Positions 1-9,132 are shown, counted from the first letter of the stretch. The stretch: 64,000 nucleotides of DNA from Bacteroidota bacterium (GCA_016183765.1 JACPEA010000003.1:62001-126000); one strand, 5' to 3'. Notes: generated by a model from the letters alone, not told the origin. Made by a program: numbers and translations.

Positions 1-44
1 TGTTTCGATATCCGGCCTTGCTCGTTTAGATTGAAACTTATTTT

Positions 45-374
45 ATGAAACTCTCCGCCTTCCCATTCTCCATCTCCGACTTTGCCGATATCGCGCCGGA
101 GATCAAACCGGGCATTACGGGCTTTGCGGAATGGAGAACCTTTTTCCGTGACGATGTGAGGATCCGGCAGGTGACCTACTCACCCGAATACCTGGCCGAT
201 CACTGGTGCAGCAAGGGACATATCATTTTCTGCATAGAAGGATCCATGGAAACGGAGCTTGCCAACGGCAGCAAACATACTCTTAGCAAAGGGCTTATTT
301 ATACGGTGGGCGACGATAGCGATGCGCACAGAACCTATTCAAAACAGGGATGCGTGTTACTGATCATTGATTAG
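45..374 (+). CDS. DHCW-type cupin-fold protein
   Basis: A 109-residue single-domain protein that matches the small cupins annotated as DHCW motif cupin fold proteins. The diagnostic stretch is LADHWCSKGHIIFC at about residues 50-63, followed by EGSMETEL and a beta-rich C-terminus, consistent with one small beta-barrel. There is no signal peptide, so it should be cytoplasmic. The family has no established reaction; the His and Cys of the motif suggest metal or small-ligand binding, which is inference. It stands alone, about 100 bp before the Fe-S protein gene. The family assignment is fairly secure; the function is unknown. Confidence 0.8.
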   Translation: MKLSAFPFSISDFADIAPEIKPGITGFAEWRTFFRDDVRIRQVTYSPEYLADHWCSKGHIIFCIEGSMETELANGSKHTLSKGLIYTVGDDSDAHRTYSKQGCVLLIID

Positions 375-476
375 GTAAAACGCCTGATCAAATGGCTTGT
401 AACCAGGCCAATTTCTTACATTCATTACACTCTGTTATATGCAAATTTCAGCTACATTCGTATAAATCTTTCGGAT

Positions 477-1256
477 ATGAAAGTGAACACCATGGCAGAG
501 ATGATGGCAGCAGGAGAAAGCCCCGATATCCTATTCTGGGTGGGATGTGCCGGCAGTTTTGATCAGCGTGCGCAGAAGATCACCAAAGCTTTTGCTGCCA
601 TTCTTGATAAAGTAGGTTTCAAATATGCAATCCTCGGAAAAGAAGAAGCCTGCACCGGCGACCCCGCCAGGCGAGCCGGCAACGAATTCCTTTTCCAGAT
701 GATGGCTTACCAGAACATCCAGGTGCTGAACGGTTATGGCATCAAAAAGATCGTGACCACCTGTCCGCATTGTTTCAATACCCTCAAGAACGAATATCCC
801 GAACTGGGCGGCAACTATGAAGTGATCCACCACACCAGTTTGCTGCAGCAACTCATTGACGAAGGACGGATCAAACTGAAAGAGGGTGGCAGTTTCAAAG
901 GAAAAAAGATCTCTTACCACGACAGCTGTTACCTGGGCCGCGCCAACGGTATTTATGAAGCACCCCGAAAAGTGCTGGAAGCGCTGGATGCGGAACTGGT
1001 GGAAATGAAACGTTGCCGATCCAATGGCCTTTGCTGCGGAGCCGGTGGCGCACAGATGTTCAAAGAGGATGAACCGGGCGATAAACGCATCAACATTGAA
1101 CGTACGGATGAAGCACTGGAGACAGGTGCCTCGTTCATTGCCTCTGCCTGTCCTTTCTGTAATACCATGATGACCGATGGCGTCAAGAACCGCGAAAAGG
1201 AGAATGAAGTGGCCGTACTGGATATTGCAGAAATGATCGCCGCAAATATGGAATAA
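477..1256 (+). CDS. (Fe-S)-binding protein with two cysteine-rich CCG domains
   Basis: A 259-residue protein of the heterodisulfide-reductase subunit B / GlcF / LutA type. Two CCG-like repeats are visible: an N-terminal one (WVGCAGSFD near residue 22, TTCPHCFNTLKNE near 98) and a C-terminal one (YHDSCYLGR near 148, GLCCGAGGAQMF near 182, ACPFCNTMM near 222). In relatives these cysteines bind an unusual iron-sulfur cluster and the protein passes electrons within an oxidoreductase complex. In Bacteroidota such proteins often pair with a larger ferredoxin-type subunit, which is not in this window. The start is chosen because the MKVxTMAE opening is usual for the family. Cytoplasmic; substrate unknown. 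Confidence 0.85.
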   Translation: MKVNTMAEMMAAGESPDILFWVGCAGSFDQRAQKITKAFAAILDKVGFKYAILGKEEACTGDPARRAGNEFLFQMMAYQNIQVLNGYGIKKIVTTCPHCFNTLKNEYPELGGNYEVIHHTSLLQQLIDEGRIKLKEGGSFKGKKISYHDSCYLGRANGIYEAPRKVLEALDAELVEMKRCRSNGLCCGAGGAQMFKEDEPGDKRINIERTDEALETGASFIASACPFCNTMMTDGVKNREKENEVAVLDIAEMIAANME

Positions 1257-1300
1257 GTTTTCGAAGTCCTTACCGGTTTACACAAACCCAATGATACCTT

Positions 1301-1522
1301 ATGTTCGCCCGAAAAAATTTTAGCTGGAAAAAATGGCTGGCGATCACTGTCTACATGTTTGCCGCCACCCTGCTCATCAGCTGGCTGTTATCGCTACTCT
1401 TAAAGGAATCGCCCGAAACCAGGGGCCAGCTTTTTACCCGTTCCGCCATTCTGACCAGGCTGTTTGCAGCGGTACTCAGCGGAACCCTGCTGAGTTTTAT
1501 GCGTTTCAGCCGTAAATCCTGA
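1301..1522 (+). CDS. small two-helix membrane protein
   Basis: A 73-residue hypothetical protein. It opens with a basic aromatic segment (ARKNFSWKKW), followed by a hydrophobic helix at about residues 14-31 and a second one at about 48-66, ending in a basic tail (RFSRKS). This predicts a small inner-membrane hairpin with both ends inside. It lies 44 bp after the Fe-S protein gene on the same strand and may be co-transcribed. I do not recognise a named family. Confidence 0.6.
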   Translation: MFARKNFSWKKWLAITVYMFAATLLISWLLSLLLKESPETRGQLFTRSAILTRLFAAVLSGTLLSFMRFSRKS

Positions 1523-1600
1523 ATAGCACACAAAACGGGCCCGCTTTCACCTCCAAACCCGGTTCATGCGGAATTATGGCAAATACAGTAATTTTGTAGT

Positions 1601-2119
1601 ATGGACTTCGAATACAGACACCTGATACCGGAAGATTTTCCCGCTTCCTCCCGTGTATGGCTTTACCAGAGCAACCGCCTGTTTACCATCAGTGAAGCAT
1701 TGGAGATTGAAGATATGCTGAAACAGTTCATCGGGCATTGGAAAAGCCATGGCACACCTGTAAAAGGATATGGCAACCTGCTGTTCGGCCAGTTCATCGT
1801 GCTGATGGCAGATGAAACACATACAGGCGTAGGCGGCTGCAGTACCGATAGTTCCGTTCACTTTCTCCAGAAAATAGAAGCCGCTTTTAAAGTGGATATG
1901 TTCAACCGGCAGAACCTGGCATTCCTGGTAAAAGACAAAATTGAGACCATTCCGATGGCACAACTCAACTATGCTTTGGAAAACGGGTTCCTTACGCCTG
2001 ATACTATCTATTTCAATAACCTGGTGGCCAACAAGAAAGCATTATTCACCCAGTGGATGGTGCCGGTCAGGGAAAGCTGGCTGGCCTCACGTATTGCCCC
2101 ACAATCGGCAGGCCTGTAA
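1601..2119 (+). CDS. conserved Bacteroidota protein (often mislabelled ABC transporter ATPase)
   Basis: A 172-residue soluble protein that resembles a Bacteroidota-restricted family commonly named ABC transporter ATPase in databases. No Walker A, signature or Walker B motif can be seen, so that name is unsupported. The opening DFEYRHLIPEDFPASSRVWLYQSNR and the stretch VDMFNRQNLAFLVKD are its most distinctive parts. A promoter-like TAATTTTG sits at 1589-1596, only 4 bases before the ATG, so the transcript may be leaderless. Function unknown. Confidence 0.75.
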   Translation: MDFEYRHLIPEDFPASSRVWLYQSNRLFTISEALEIEDMLKQFIGHWKSHGTPVKGYGNLLFGQFIVLMADETHTGVGGCSTDSSVHFLQKIEAAFKVDMFNRQNLAFLVKDKIETIPMAQLNYALENGFLTPDTIYFNNLVANKKALFTQWMVPVRESWLASRIAPQSAGL

Positions 2120-2139
2120 GCGGGGACTGATACCGTGAA

Positions 2140-4596
2140 TTATTTCTGTTGCAATTTATCCAACGCTTCTTTGCGCTGTTTATCGTTCAGGTTACTGCGC
2201 ACCATCACTTTGCTCAGCTGGTAACTCACCGATAAACGGAAATTTCTTGTATTACTGATACTGTAACTCTCTATATTGAAATTGCTGCCATAGGTAAACC
2301 CGTTGTATTGCTGCAGACCAAACGGATCGATGGCGGAGATACCGATGATCACACGTTTGCTGAAGAATTTCCGCTGTACACTCAAACTCATGTTGACATT
2401 GCTTCGCGAGCGGCCCTGCGGAGTGGCAAAACTGGTATAGCGGTTATTGGCTTCTATGATGGTAAGGTTATCCGGCGAATAGGTGTAGTTGAATGTAGCG
2501 TATGCCGTTCCCCCATCCACATAGCGATACAACTGTTTTTCCCTGGCGCTGTATTTGTTGTAATTGTATCCGCCACTGATGCTGATCCGCAGCTTTTTGG
2601 CAACGGTGATACCACTCCATACACTGGCCTGGTATTCCTCCTGGTCTGAGATGTTCTGCCAGGTGGTCTGCGTTTTACCGCTATCGATCAGCGTGCGGAT
2701 CGAATTGAATACATTCTTCACCCGGTTATAACCCAATGAGGCATTGATATTGAACTTCTTTGCCGCATAGCTGACGTTAAGATCAAAATTATCGGTCAGT
2801 GAAGGTTGGATATAGGGATTCCCAAAACGGACATTGAAGGGGTCGCTGAAATCGATACTCGGGTTCAATTCATTCATACCCGGCCTGCGGATGGTTTCGC
2901 GGAAAACAAACGACATATTGAATTCCCTGTTAAATTCTTTACGCAAAGTAACATTGGGTAAGATACGCCAGTAACTGTTATTTGCATTGGGTGCGTTGCC
3001 TTTTATAAAACGAAAATCGGTCCTTGTATTTTCTGCCTGTGCCCCTACGATCAGTTTTACATTGTGCCACAACCCCACCACCAAGGCCAAACGGCCGGTA
3101 TAGACAGACTGGTGAAAATAAAAATCATTACTCAGTATCGCATTCTCTACCAATGACTGATCGGTTTTTCTGAGAAAGCTGGTATTGAGCATATTGTGCT
3201 GTGTATTGGACGAATAACTGCTTCCCATGGAAAGGAATACCGTACCGGTATCGTTCAGCGGCTTGTTGTAATTTGCATTCAGGTACCAGGATGTGATGTA
3301 ATTATCTGTCAACTGCACCTGTGTAGAATCCAGTCCTGTTGGTAAAAAATCGGAGCTGAGAAACTGCTGGTAAAAATCCCGGTTATTCTCGTTCTTACTG
3401 AAATTGATGCCGCTGTATACCTGCAGTTTCTCTACGGGATTCTTTCCCTTCCACTGGTATGAACCCGAGAAGCCATGATTGTAACCGTTACCTTCGTAGG
3501 CATTATCACGCGAACTGGCTTTGTATACGTTCAGGAGACTGTCGCGATTACTGTATAATACATGGCTGTTGTTTTGGTAAAAATTCAGATTACCCTGGTA
3601 TACAAAACTGGCGGTACTCTTTTTAGTAAAATCGTAATCGGCCTGGAAACGGGCATTGGGATGCCTGCTGTGGTTATGAAATTCGGACTGCGAATAAAAA
3701 TAATTAACAGAATCCCGGTAAATATTCTGGCGGTGCGACCAGGAATTTCCCTGGTTCACAGAAGATCCGTAACCAATACCTGAACTGATATTAAGTTTAC
3801 TGCTGCGATAATTGAAGTGTCCTGAAACACTGCCTTCACCACGTGTACCACCGCTTACACTCAGTTTCTGGTAAATACCTACGCGGCCCTTACGGGTAAT
3901 GATATTGATGACACCTCCGGGATACGTAGCATATTCAGGCGGAGGGTTTTGCATCACTTCCACTTTCTCCACCACATTGGCGGGTAAACTCTCCAGCAGA
4001 TCTCTCAGTTGTTGGCCTGTCAGGTTCACTGGTTTCTCATCCATCAGTATCAGGGGTTCTTTACCACGCAACAACAAAGTACCATCAGGATTCGCATTCA
4101 TCAATGGCAGGTTGCGCAACATTTCTGAAGCATTGGTACCATTACTGAGAGGGCTTTCTGCAACGTTATAGACAACTTTTCCGTCACGGTTCTCAATAAG
4201 TGGTTTTTCTGCATACACCACTACTTCGTTCAAGGCTGCAGCCGAAGTGCTTAGCCTGATATCACCCAGGTTAATATCCACCCTTTCGGTATATACATGA
4301 ATACTGTCCAGATGGTATTGGGCAAAACCCACCACATCGATCGTTAAACGGTAATATCCGAAAGAAAGTTTTTCAAAATCAAAACCCCCGTTTTTATCCG
4401 CAACCAGGCTGAGGGGCGTTTGGTTAATATCACTTCGGGTCAGCAACATACTGGCAAACGGTAATGCTTTACCGGATGCATTATCCAGCACATTGCCGAT
4501 CAGGCTTCCCAACTGAACTTTCTGACGGTTATTTTCCTGCGCGTTCAGTGAAGTAAAGAAGCCTGCCAATAGTAGTACAACCCAAATTCTGCCCAT
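2140..4596 (-). CDS. TonB-dependent receptor-like outer-membrane beta-barrel protein
   Basis: An 818-residue outer-membrane protein. A signal peptide (about residues 1-19, ending in LNAQ) is followed by a carboxypeptidase-regulatory-like beta-sandwich (about 30-115), a plug domain (about 120-240, with MLRNLPLMNANPDGTLLLRG and GGVINIITRKG) and a long Tyr/Asn-rich barrel to the C-terminus. This is the OMP_b-brl_3 type of receptor. It would import a ligand through the outer membrane using TonB energy, or act as a barrel of unknown cargo. No SusD partner is adjacent, so this is not a complete glycan-uptake pair. The C-terminus (KDKQRKEALDKLQQK-like basic tail) is unusual for a barrel that normally ends in an aromatic residue. 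The ligand cannot be inferred. Confidence 0.85.
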   Translation of the reverse strand: MGRIWVVLLLAGFFTSLNAQENNRQKVQLGSLIGNVLDNASGKALPFASMLLTRSDINQTPLSLVADKNGGFDFEKLSFGYYRLTIDVVGFAQYHLDSIHVYTERVDINLGDIRLSTSAAALNEVVVYAEKPLIENRDGKVVYNVAESPLSNGTNASEMLRNLPLMNANPDGTLLLRGKEPLILMDEKPVNLTGQQLRDLLESLPANVVEKVEVMQNPPPEYATYPGGVINIITRKGRVGIYQKLSVSGGTRGEGSVSGHFNYRSSKLNISSGIGYGSSVNQGNSWSHRQNIYRDSVNYFYSQSEFHNHSRHPNARFQADYDFTKKSTASFVYQGNLNFYQNNSHVLYSNRDSLLNVYKASSRDNAYEGNGYNHGFSGSYQWKGKNPVEKLQVYSGINFSKNENNRDFYQQFLSSDFLPTGLDSTQVQLTDNYITSWYLNANYNKPLNDTGTVFLSMGSSYSSNTQHNMLNTSFLRKTDQSLVENAILSNDFYFHQSVYTGRLALVVGLWHNVKLIVGAQAENTRTDFRFIKGNAPNANNSYWRILPNVTLRKEFNREFNMSFVFRETIRRPGMNELNPSIDFSDPFNVRFGNPYIQPSLTDNFDLNVSYAAKKFNINASLGYNRVKNVFNSIRTLIDSGKTQTTWQNISDQEEYQASVWSGITVAKKLRISISGGYNYNKYSAREKQLYRYVDGGTAYATFNYTYSPDNLTIIEANNRYTSFATPQGRSRSNVNMSLSVQRKFFSKRVIIGISAIDPFGLQQYNGFTYGSNFNIESYSISNTRNFRLSVSYQLSKVMVRSNLNDKQRKEALDKLQQK

Positions 4597-4613
4597 GTAA
4601 GAATAGCTGGTTA

Positions 4614-4645
4614 CAAATTAAGTCATTGAGAGAGAATCCTTCAAA
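4614..4645 (-). promoter_or_regulatory. Bacteroidota-type promoter for the TonB receptor gene
   Basis: On the minus strand the order is TTTG (4642-4645), a 20-nt spacer, then TTAATTTG (4614-4621). This is one mismatch from the Bacteroidota consensus TTTG-N~20-TAnnTTTG. It lies about 17 bases before the start codon at 4596. The same spacing is seen at the his and trp leaders in this window. Confidence 0.5.
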
Positions 4646-4689
4646 TTATTGTCATTCTATAACTATTTTTGCCGCTATAATCGGTCAAT

Positions 4690-5046
4690 ATGTACACTGT
4701 TTACGGAATACCCAACTGCGACACAGTAAAAAAAGCCCTTACCTGGTTAGAGGCACACCAAATACCCTATAGTTTTCACAACTATAAAAAACAGGGCATC
4801 ACAGCAGCCAAACTGAAGAACTGGAGCAGCCAGACAGGCTGGGAAGCATTGGTGAACAGAAAAGGTACCACCTTGCGCAAGCTGGATCCTGAAGTACAGG
4901 CATCCATCACCAGCGAGAAAGCTGCCATTCAACTGCTGGCCGCGCATACCAGCGCCATCAAACGTCCGTTGATCGAAAATGCTGATGGGAATGTGACTGC
5001 CCTCGGATTTGATCCGGTTGTTTACGAAAAGGCCTTCAAAAAATAA
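4690..5046 (+). CDS. ArsC-family (Spx/YffB-like) reductase
   Basis: A 118-residue protein of the arsenate-reductase-like thioredoxin fold. The opening MYTVYGIPNCDTVKKALTWLE has the single Cys10 typical of YffB/Spx relatives, and a conserved RKGTTLRKL follows near residue 58. The C-terminal IKRPLIEN segment, usual for ArsC relatives, contains the conserved Arg-Pro. There is no CxxC pair, so it is not a classical Spx redox switch. Probable role is a glutathione- or thioredoxin-dependent reductase; arsenate as substrate is not established. A candidate promoter element TATTTTTG is at 4664-4671. Confidence 0.85.
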   Translation: MYTVYGIPNCDTVKKALTWLEAHQIPYSFHNYKKQGITAAKLKNWSSQTGWEALVNRKGTTLRKLDPEVQASITSEKAAIQLLAAHTSAIKRPLIENADGNVTALGFDPVVYEKAFKK

Positions 5047-5054
5047 ATCGTTCA

Positions 5055-5103
5055 CAAAAAAAATCTCCGTTCCCTGCAAGAGGAAACGGAGATGATTCAT
5101 TTT
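5055..5103. terminator. bidirectional terminator hairpin
   Basis: A 9-bp stem, 5063-5071 with 5085-5093 (ATCTCCGTT/AACGGAGAT), extended by CC/GG across a bulged A. An A-run lies to its left (5055-5063), giving a U-run for minus-strand transcripts, and a looser T-rich run lies to its right. It sits between the convergent ArsC-like and TlpA-like genes and probably ends the long minus-strand trp-his transcript. Confidence 0.8.
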
Positions 5104-5114
5104 TACAGGATCTA

Positions 5115-6218
5115 TTATTTCAGGAGCTCCTTCAACCTGTTCTGCAACTCCTCGCCGCGGATATCGCGCGCAATGATCTTACCATTCGGATCGATAAGCA
5201 GGTTGGCTGGGATACTCTGTATGCCATATAATTGCGCTACCGCATTGTTCCAGTATTGCAGGTCACTGACATGGGTCCAGGTAAGGTTATCCGCCTTGAT
5301 GGCAGCCAGCCAGTTGGGCTTGGACTGGTCAAGGGAAACACCCAGTACGGTAAAATTTTTGTCTTTGTAGGATTGATAAGCCGTTACTACATTCGGGTTC
5401 TCCATGCGGCAGGGTTTACACCAGCTTGCCCAGAAATCAACCAGCACATATTTGCCTCGGAAAGAAGCCAGTGATACCGGTTTTCCATCCACATCCTTCT
5501 GTGTAAAATCAATTGCCTGTGAACCCACTTTGCCAATGAACTTCTTTTCGATCTCCCTGGCAAAACTTCCCCGTCGTGCAGAGGGCAGCAGCTGCCGGTA
5601 AGCAGTTTCCAGGTCTTCTACATTCTCAAAAAGTGGCATCACCGCAAACAAAGCCAGTGAACTTACCGCAGAAGAGGGTTTTTCCCTGGCAAAACGTTCC
5701 GCATTCGTTAAGGCCCGGGTTCTGACCACCGAATACAGTTTGATCAGGGAATCCCTGCCGGCTGCATCCTTCTCTGCATTGATCAGCTGCACTTTGTTAC
5801 GCAACTCTTCGAACAGGGGATTAAAAGACGCTTTGAATGACTCATAATCCGTTTCCGTGGCCGATCCCTTCACCTGAACCGTAGCCGGCTCAGCCAGGTT
5901 ACCGGAAACCGTGATATTGTCATTAAAGATGAACAGGTCCAGTACCTGCTGGTACCCGCTGAAACTTACCTGGAAAATATCCGGTTCCGTCAGTTTTCCT
6001 TTCAGGGTAAATACCCCTTTTTTCACTTTATCCTTCGCAATAATATTGCCGGTACTGCCACCTCTTAAAACCACTTCTGTACTGTCTTTTACACCTGCCA
6101 GGTTTCCCTTGATCACAAAACCTCCGCCAGAGGAAGGCGTCATCATGCTAAAACCCTGCCCACCCTGTGCCAGGCTCATCAATGGCATCAATAATACTAC
6201 TACCAGTAATCTTTTCAT
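5115..6218 (-). CDS. TlpA/ResA-type thioredoxin with DUF4369 N-terminus
   Basis: A 367-residue periplasmic thiol-disulfide oxidoreductase. A signal peptide (residues 1-18, ending in SLAQ) precedes a DUF4369-like beta domain (about 30-120), a helical linker, and a TlpA thioredoxin domain (about 230-367) with the active site WCKPC at Cys267 and Cys270. Such proteins reduce periplasmic disulfides, for example in cytochrome c maturation or stress defence; the exact partner is unknown. It follows hisI-E by only 3 bases, so it appears to be the last gene of the trp-his transcript, with a good terminator just after it. The link to histidine synthesis is positional only. Confidence 0.85.
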   Translation of the reverse strand: MKRLLVVVLLMPLMSLAQGGQGFSMMTPSSGGGFVIKGNLAGVKDSTEVVLRGGSTGNIIAKDKVKKGVFTLKGKLTEPDIFQVSFSGYQQVLDLFIFNDNITVSGNLAEPATVQVKGSATETDYESFKASFNPLFEELRNKVQLINAEKDAAGRDSLIKLYSVVRTRALTNAERFAREKPSSAVSSLALFAVMPLFENVEDLETAYRQLLPSARRGSFAREIEKKFIGKVGSQAIDFTQKDVDGKPVSLASFRGKYVLVDFWASWCKPCRMENPNVVTAYQSYKDKNFTVLGVSLDQSKPNWLAAIKADNLTWTHVSDLQYWNNAVAQLYGIQSIPANLLIDPNGKIIARDIRGEELQNRLKELLK

Positions 6219-6221
6219 ATT

Positions 6222-6818
6222 TTATTTGGAATGACGTTTTTGAAGTATATCCATTACAGCCTGTAAATTATGTCCTTTCGCGTTAAGCAAAAGCAAATAA
6301 TGGAACATCAGGTCGGCCGCTTCATTCAGGAACAGGTCGTCGTTACTGTCTTTGGCCTCAATCACCAGTTCTACTGCTTCCTCACCCACTTTCTGGGCTA
6401 TCTTATTCAATCCCTTGCCAAACAGGCGTGCCACATACGATTCATCCGGAGATGCTTTCTTACGCAGGCGGATAATATCTTCCAGGTAAAACAGGAAATT
6501 ATCACTGTGATTACGCTCACTCCAGCAGGTATCAGCGCCTGTATGGCAAACCGGCCCCAGCGGATGCGCTTTGATCAGCAGGGTATCATGGTCACAGTCT
6601 TCCGTGATGCTTTTCAGCTCCAGGAAATTACCGCTTTCTTCCCCCTTGGTCCATAAGCGTTTTTTACTGCGACTGAAGAAAGTCACTTTCCCTGTCTGCT
6701 CTGTTTTTTCCAATGCTTCTGCATTCATAAAACCCAGCATCAGCACTTTGTGCGTATGGAAATCCTGCACAATGGCCGGCACCAGTCCATCCGCATATTT
6801 GGCAAAATCTATTTTCAT
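6222..6818 (-). CDS. hisI (hisIE): bifunctional phosphoribosyl-AMP cyclohydrolase / phosphoribosyl-ATP pyrophosphatase
   Basis: A 198-residue fusion that carries out histidine steps 2 and 3. The N-terminal HisI domain (about residues 1-110) contains the metal-binding CDHDTLLIKAHPLGPVCHTG stretch. The C-terminal HisE domain (about 115-198) contains SYVARLFGKGLNKIAQKVGEEAVE and the EAADLMFHYLLLL helix. I start at MKIDFAKYADGLVPAIVQD, the usual HisI opening, because the 20 codons upstream in frame do not match the family. A 150-bp gap separates it from hisF, larger than other gaps in the block. All catalytic stretches are intact. Cytoplasmic. Confidence 0.93.
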   Translation of the reverse strand: MKIDFAKYADGLVPAIVQDFHTHKVLMLGFMNAEALEKTEQTGKVTFFSRSKKRLWTKGEESGNFLELKSITEDCDHDTLLIKAHPLGPVCHTGADTCWSERNHSDNFLFYLEDIIRLRKKASPDESYVARLFGKGLNKIAQKVGEEAVELVIEAKDSNDDLFLNEAADLMFHYLLLLNAKGHNLQAVMDILQKRHSK

Positions 6819-6968
6819 GTTTCCAGCTTTTTGTTCCTGTATCAGCCCCTGTTGCGTCGCACACTTGTACGGCATCACATTATTCGGCTGTTATTGTTGT
6901 TACCCGTCACCGGGGGTAAAGGTACAGTAAGTATTGTTTTGCCAATCCTGGCAGCAATTTCAGAAGCA

Positions 6969-7727
6969 TTATTGCCTGACCACGATACCTTTATCATGCA
7001 GATGACTTTTCAGCTCCGGTATCCCGATCTCCTTAAAATGGAAGATGCTGGCAGCCAATGCTGCATCAGCCTTTCCGGTCGTGAACACATCCACAAAATG
7101 ATCCATCGTTCCTCCCCCGCCCGAAGCGATCACCGGTACAGGTAGGCTTCCGGCCAGGGCAGCGGTAATGTCCAGGGCAAACCCCTGTTTGGTACCGTCG
7201 TGGTTCATCGAGGTCAGTAATATCTCCCCTGCGCCCAGGTCTACGGCCTGCCTGGCCCAGTCGGCACAGCGCGTATCGGTTTTAACGCGACCGCCATTCA
7301 GGTACACATACCATTCTCCATCTGCTTCCTGTTTGGTATCAATAGCCAGCACCACACACTGGCTGCCAAATTCCCTTGCCAGTTCTGCAATGAGTTGGGG
7401 GTTCCGGTAAGCTGCCGTGTTCACAGATATCTTATCGGCACCGTTCTGCAGCAACACGCGCACATCTTCCACGCTGCTGATACCGCCACCCACTGTAAAA
7501 GGGATATTGATATGGTGCGAGATCTTATTCACCAGTTCGCTCAGGGTCTTTCTTTTCTCTACGGTTGCCGTAATATCCAGGAACACCAGTTCATCCGCTC
7601 CCTGACGGGCATACAAGGCACCCAGCTCCACAGGATCACCGGCATCCCGGATATTCTCAAAGTTGACCCCCTTGACCGTTCTGCCATCTTTGATATCAAG
7701 GCAGGGTATGATTCGTTTTGTTAGCAT
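6969..7727 (-). CDS. hisF: imidazole glycerol phosphate synthase cyclase subunit
   Basis: A 252-residue (beta/alpha)8 barrel that uses ammonia delivered by HisH to turn PRFAR into imidazole glycerol phosphate and AICAR. Catalytic aspartates are present at Asp11 ([11 protein letters not shown]) and Asp130 (VVLAID). Phosphate-binding loops VGGGIS (about 79-84) and ASGGGG (near 200) are intact, and the length is normal. It follows hisA by 50 bp. It needs HisH, encoded two genes upstream in the same block. Confidence 0.96.
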   Translation of the reverse strand: MLTKRIIPCLDIKDGRTVKGVNFENIRDAGDPVELGALYARQGADELVFLDITATVEKRKTLSELVNKISHHINIPFTVGGGISSVEDVRVLLQNGADKISVNTAAYRNPQLIAELAREFGSQCVVLAIDTKQEADGEWYVYLNGGRVKTDTRCADWARQAVDLGAGEILLTSMNHDGTKQGFALDITAALAGSLPVPVIASGGGGTMDHFVDVFTTGKADAALAASIFHFKEIGIPELKSHLHDKGIVVRQ

Positions 7728-7777
7728 ATAGCTGTCTTGCGTTGCTGCAGGAGGTTATGCTCCGCAACGGTCCGCTT

Positions 7778-8491
7778 TTAAAAGTTGATCAATTCAGATA
7801 AGTTGATCCTGTTCTCATAGATCGCTTTGCCCACAATAGCGCCACAGCAACCGATCAGTTTCAGCTCTTCCAGGTCTTCGAGCGTGGCCACGCCACCACT
7901 CGCGATAAAAATAAGATCCGGAAAACGGTGAATGATCTTTTCGTACAGTTCTATCGAAGGACCTTCCAGTTTTCCGTCCTTACTCACGTCGGTACAGAAA
8001 ACCTGTGTGATACCATAACCGATGTATTTTTCCAGGAAACTGAAAATATCGATCTCAGTGGTTTCCAGCCAGCCTCCGACAGCAATCTTCTCATCTTTCA
8101 CATCAGCGCCCAGTAAAAATTTCTCTGCCCCGTATTTCTGTATCCATTCCACAAATAAAGTTTCATTCTTTACCGCCAGGCTGCCAATGGTTGCAAAAGC
8201 TGCACCAGATCTGAATACCGTGCGCAGGTCATCTTCGGTTTTAATACCTCCGCCATAATCCACTACCAGCGAAGTAGCCTGGGTAATGGCTTCCAGGATC
8301 TTCCAGTTTTTAATGGCCCCCGCTTTGGCTCCGTCCAGGTCAACCAGGTGTAAACGCTGCAAGCCCGCATCTTCGAACGTTTTTGCCACTTCCAATGGAT
8401 TGGAGTTATAGATGGTCTTCTGGTCATAATCGCCCTGCGTAAGGCGGACACATTTTCCATCAATAATATCGATTGCGGGTATGATCTGCAT
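7778..8491 (-). CDS. hisA: ProFAR isomerase
   Basis: A 237-residue TIM barrel that catalyses the Amadori isomerisation of ProFAR to PRFAR. Catalytic aspartates Asp8 (IIPAIDIIDGKCVRL) and Asp130 (LLGADVKD) are present, and phosphate loops DYGGGI (about 78-83) and ASGGVA (near 200) are clear. In some lineages the same fold also does the TrpF reaction, but a separate trpF is present here, so a strict HisA role is expected. A 59-bp gap follows hisH. Confidence 0.95.
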   Translation of the reverse strand: MQIIPAIDIIDGKCVRLTQGDYDQKTIYNSNPLEVAKTFEDAGLQRLHLVDLDGAKAGAIKNWKILEAITQATSLVVDYGGGIKTEDDLRTVFRSGAAFATIGSLAVKNETLFVEWIQKYGAEKFLLGADVKDEKIAVGGWLETTEIDIFSFLEKYIGYGITQVFCTDVSKDGKLEGPSIELYEKIIHRFPDLIFIASGGVATLEDLEELKLIGCCGAIVGKAIYENRINLSELINF

Positions 8492-8498
8492 GAGGAGA

Positions 8499-8540
8499 GA
8501 GGGTTATCTGAGAATGAGTAATTAGTAATGAAGCTTTCTG
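8499..8540. repeat. degenerate AT-rich heptad-like spacer
   Basis: The hisH-hisA spacer contains a run of the type gagaatgagtaattagtaa. It resembles the short 7-8 nt repeat spacers elsewhere in the window (for example near 48000) but has no clear inverted partner and no terminator. It is a weak member of the family. Confidence 0.35.
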
Positions 8541-8550
8541 GAAGGTTATT

Positions 8551-9132
8551 TTATAGATGGATAAAATTTTTCAGGATCTGTTCACCTACTGCAGCGCTTT
8601 TCTCCGGGTGAAACTGGACACCGTAAAAATTCCCCTTCTGCAGGGCGCTGCTGAAACGAACACCGTATTCTGTAGTAGCAGACGTTTCATCGCATAAGGC
8701 TGCATAGTAGCTATGAACAAAGTAGCAGTAGGCTTCTTTCGGAAGATGACTGAACAAGGGCTCACGGGTTTCCTGCACCAGGTTCCACCCTATCTGCGGT
8801 ATTTTAAGACCGCCGGAAAACCGTTTCACCGTTGTATCAAAAATACCCAGGCAATCCGTGTTGTTCTCTTCGCTGTGCCTGCACATCAGTTGCATGCCCA
8901 GGCAAATACCCAATACCGGTTGTTCCAGGTTTTTGATTAGGCTATCCAATTGTCTCTCTTTCAGGTAATGCATGGCACTGCTGGCTTCACCCACACCGGG
9001 GAAGATCACTTTATCGGCCGACCGTAATAAGGCATGATCATCCGTTACTACAGCTTCCATCCCGATCCTTTCCAGTGCATACAATACAGACTGGATATTT
9101 CCGGCGTTATATTTTACAATGGCAAGTTTCAT
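8551..9132 (-). CDS. hisH: imidazole glycerol phosphate synthase glutaminase subunit
   Basis: A 193-residue class I glutamine amidotransferase. The nucleophile elbow VLGICLGMQL (Cys near 78) and the C-terminal His and Glu in YGVQFHPEKS complete the catalytic triad. KYNAGNIQSV at the N-terminus and FPGVGEASSAM are HisH-specific. It supplies ammonia to HisF. It begins 18 bp after trpA with no visible promoter or terminator between them, which joins the second half of the his pathway to the trp operon. Confidence 0.95.
   Translation of the reverse strand: MKLAIVKYNAGNIQSVLYALERIGMEAVVTDDHALLRSADKVIFPGVGEASSAMHYLKERQLDSLIKNLEQPVLGICLGMQLMCRHSEENNTDCLGIFDTTVKRFSGGLKIPQIGWNLVQETREPLFSHLPKEAYCYFVHSYYAALCDETSATTEYGVRFSSALQKGNFYGVQFHPEKSAAVGEQILKNFIHL

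Noticed and set aside
6900..6919. Hairpin TTACCC/GGGTAA between hisF and hisI/E
   Set aside because: Stem is only 6 bp and has no U-run on the minus strand, so it is unlikely to be a terminator.
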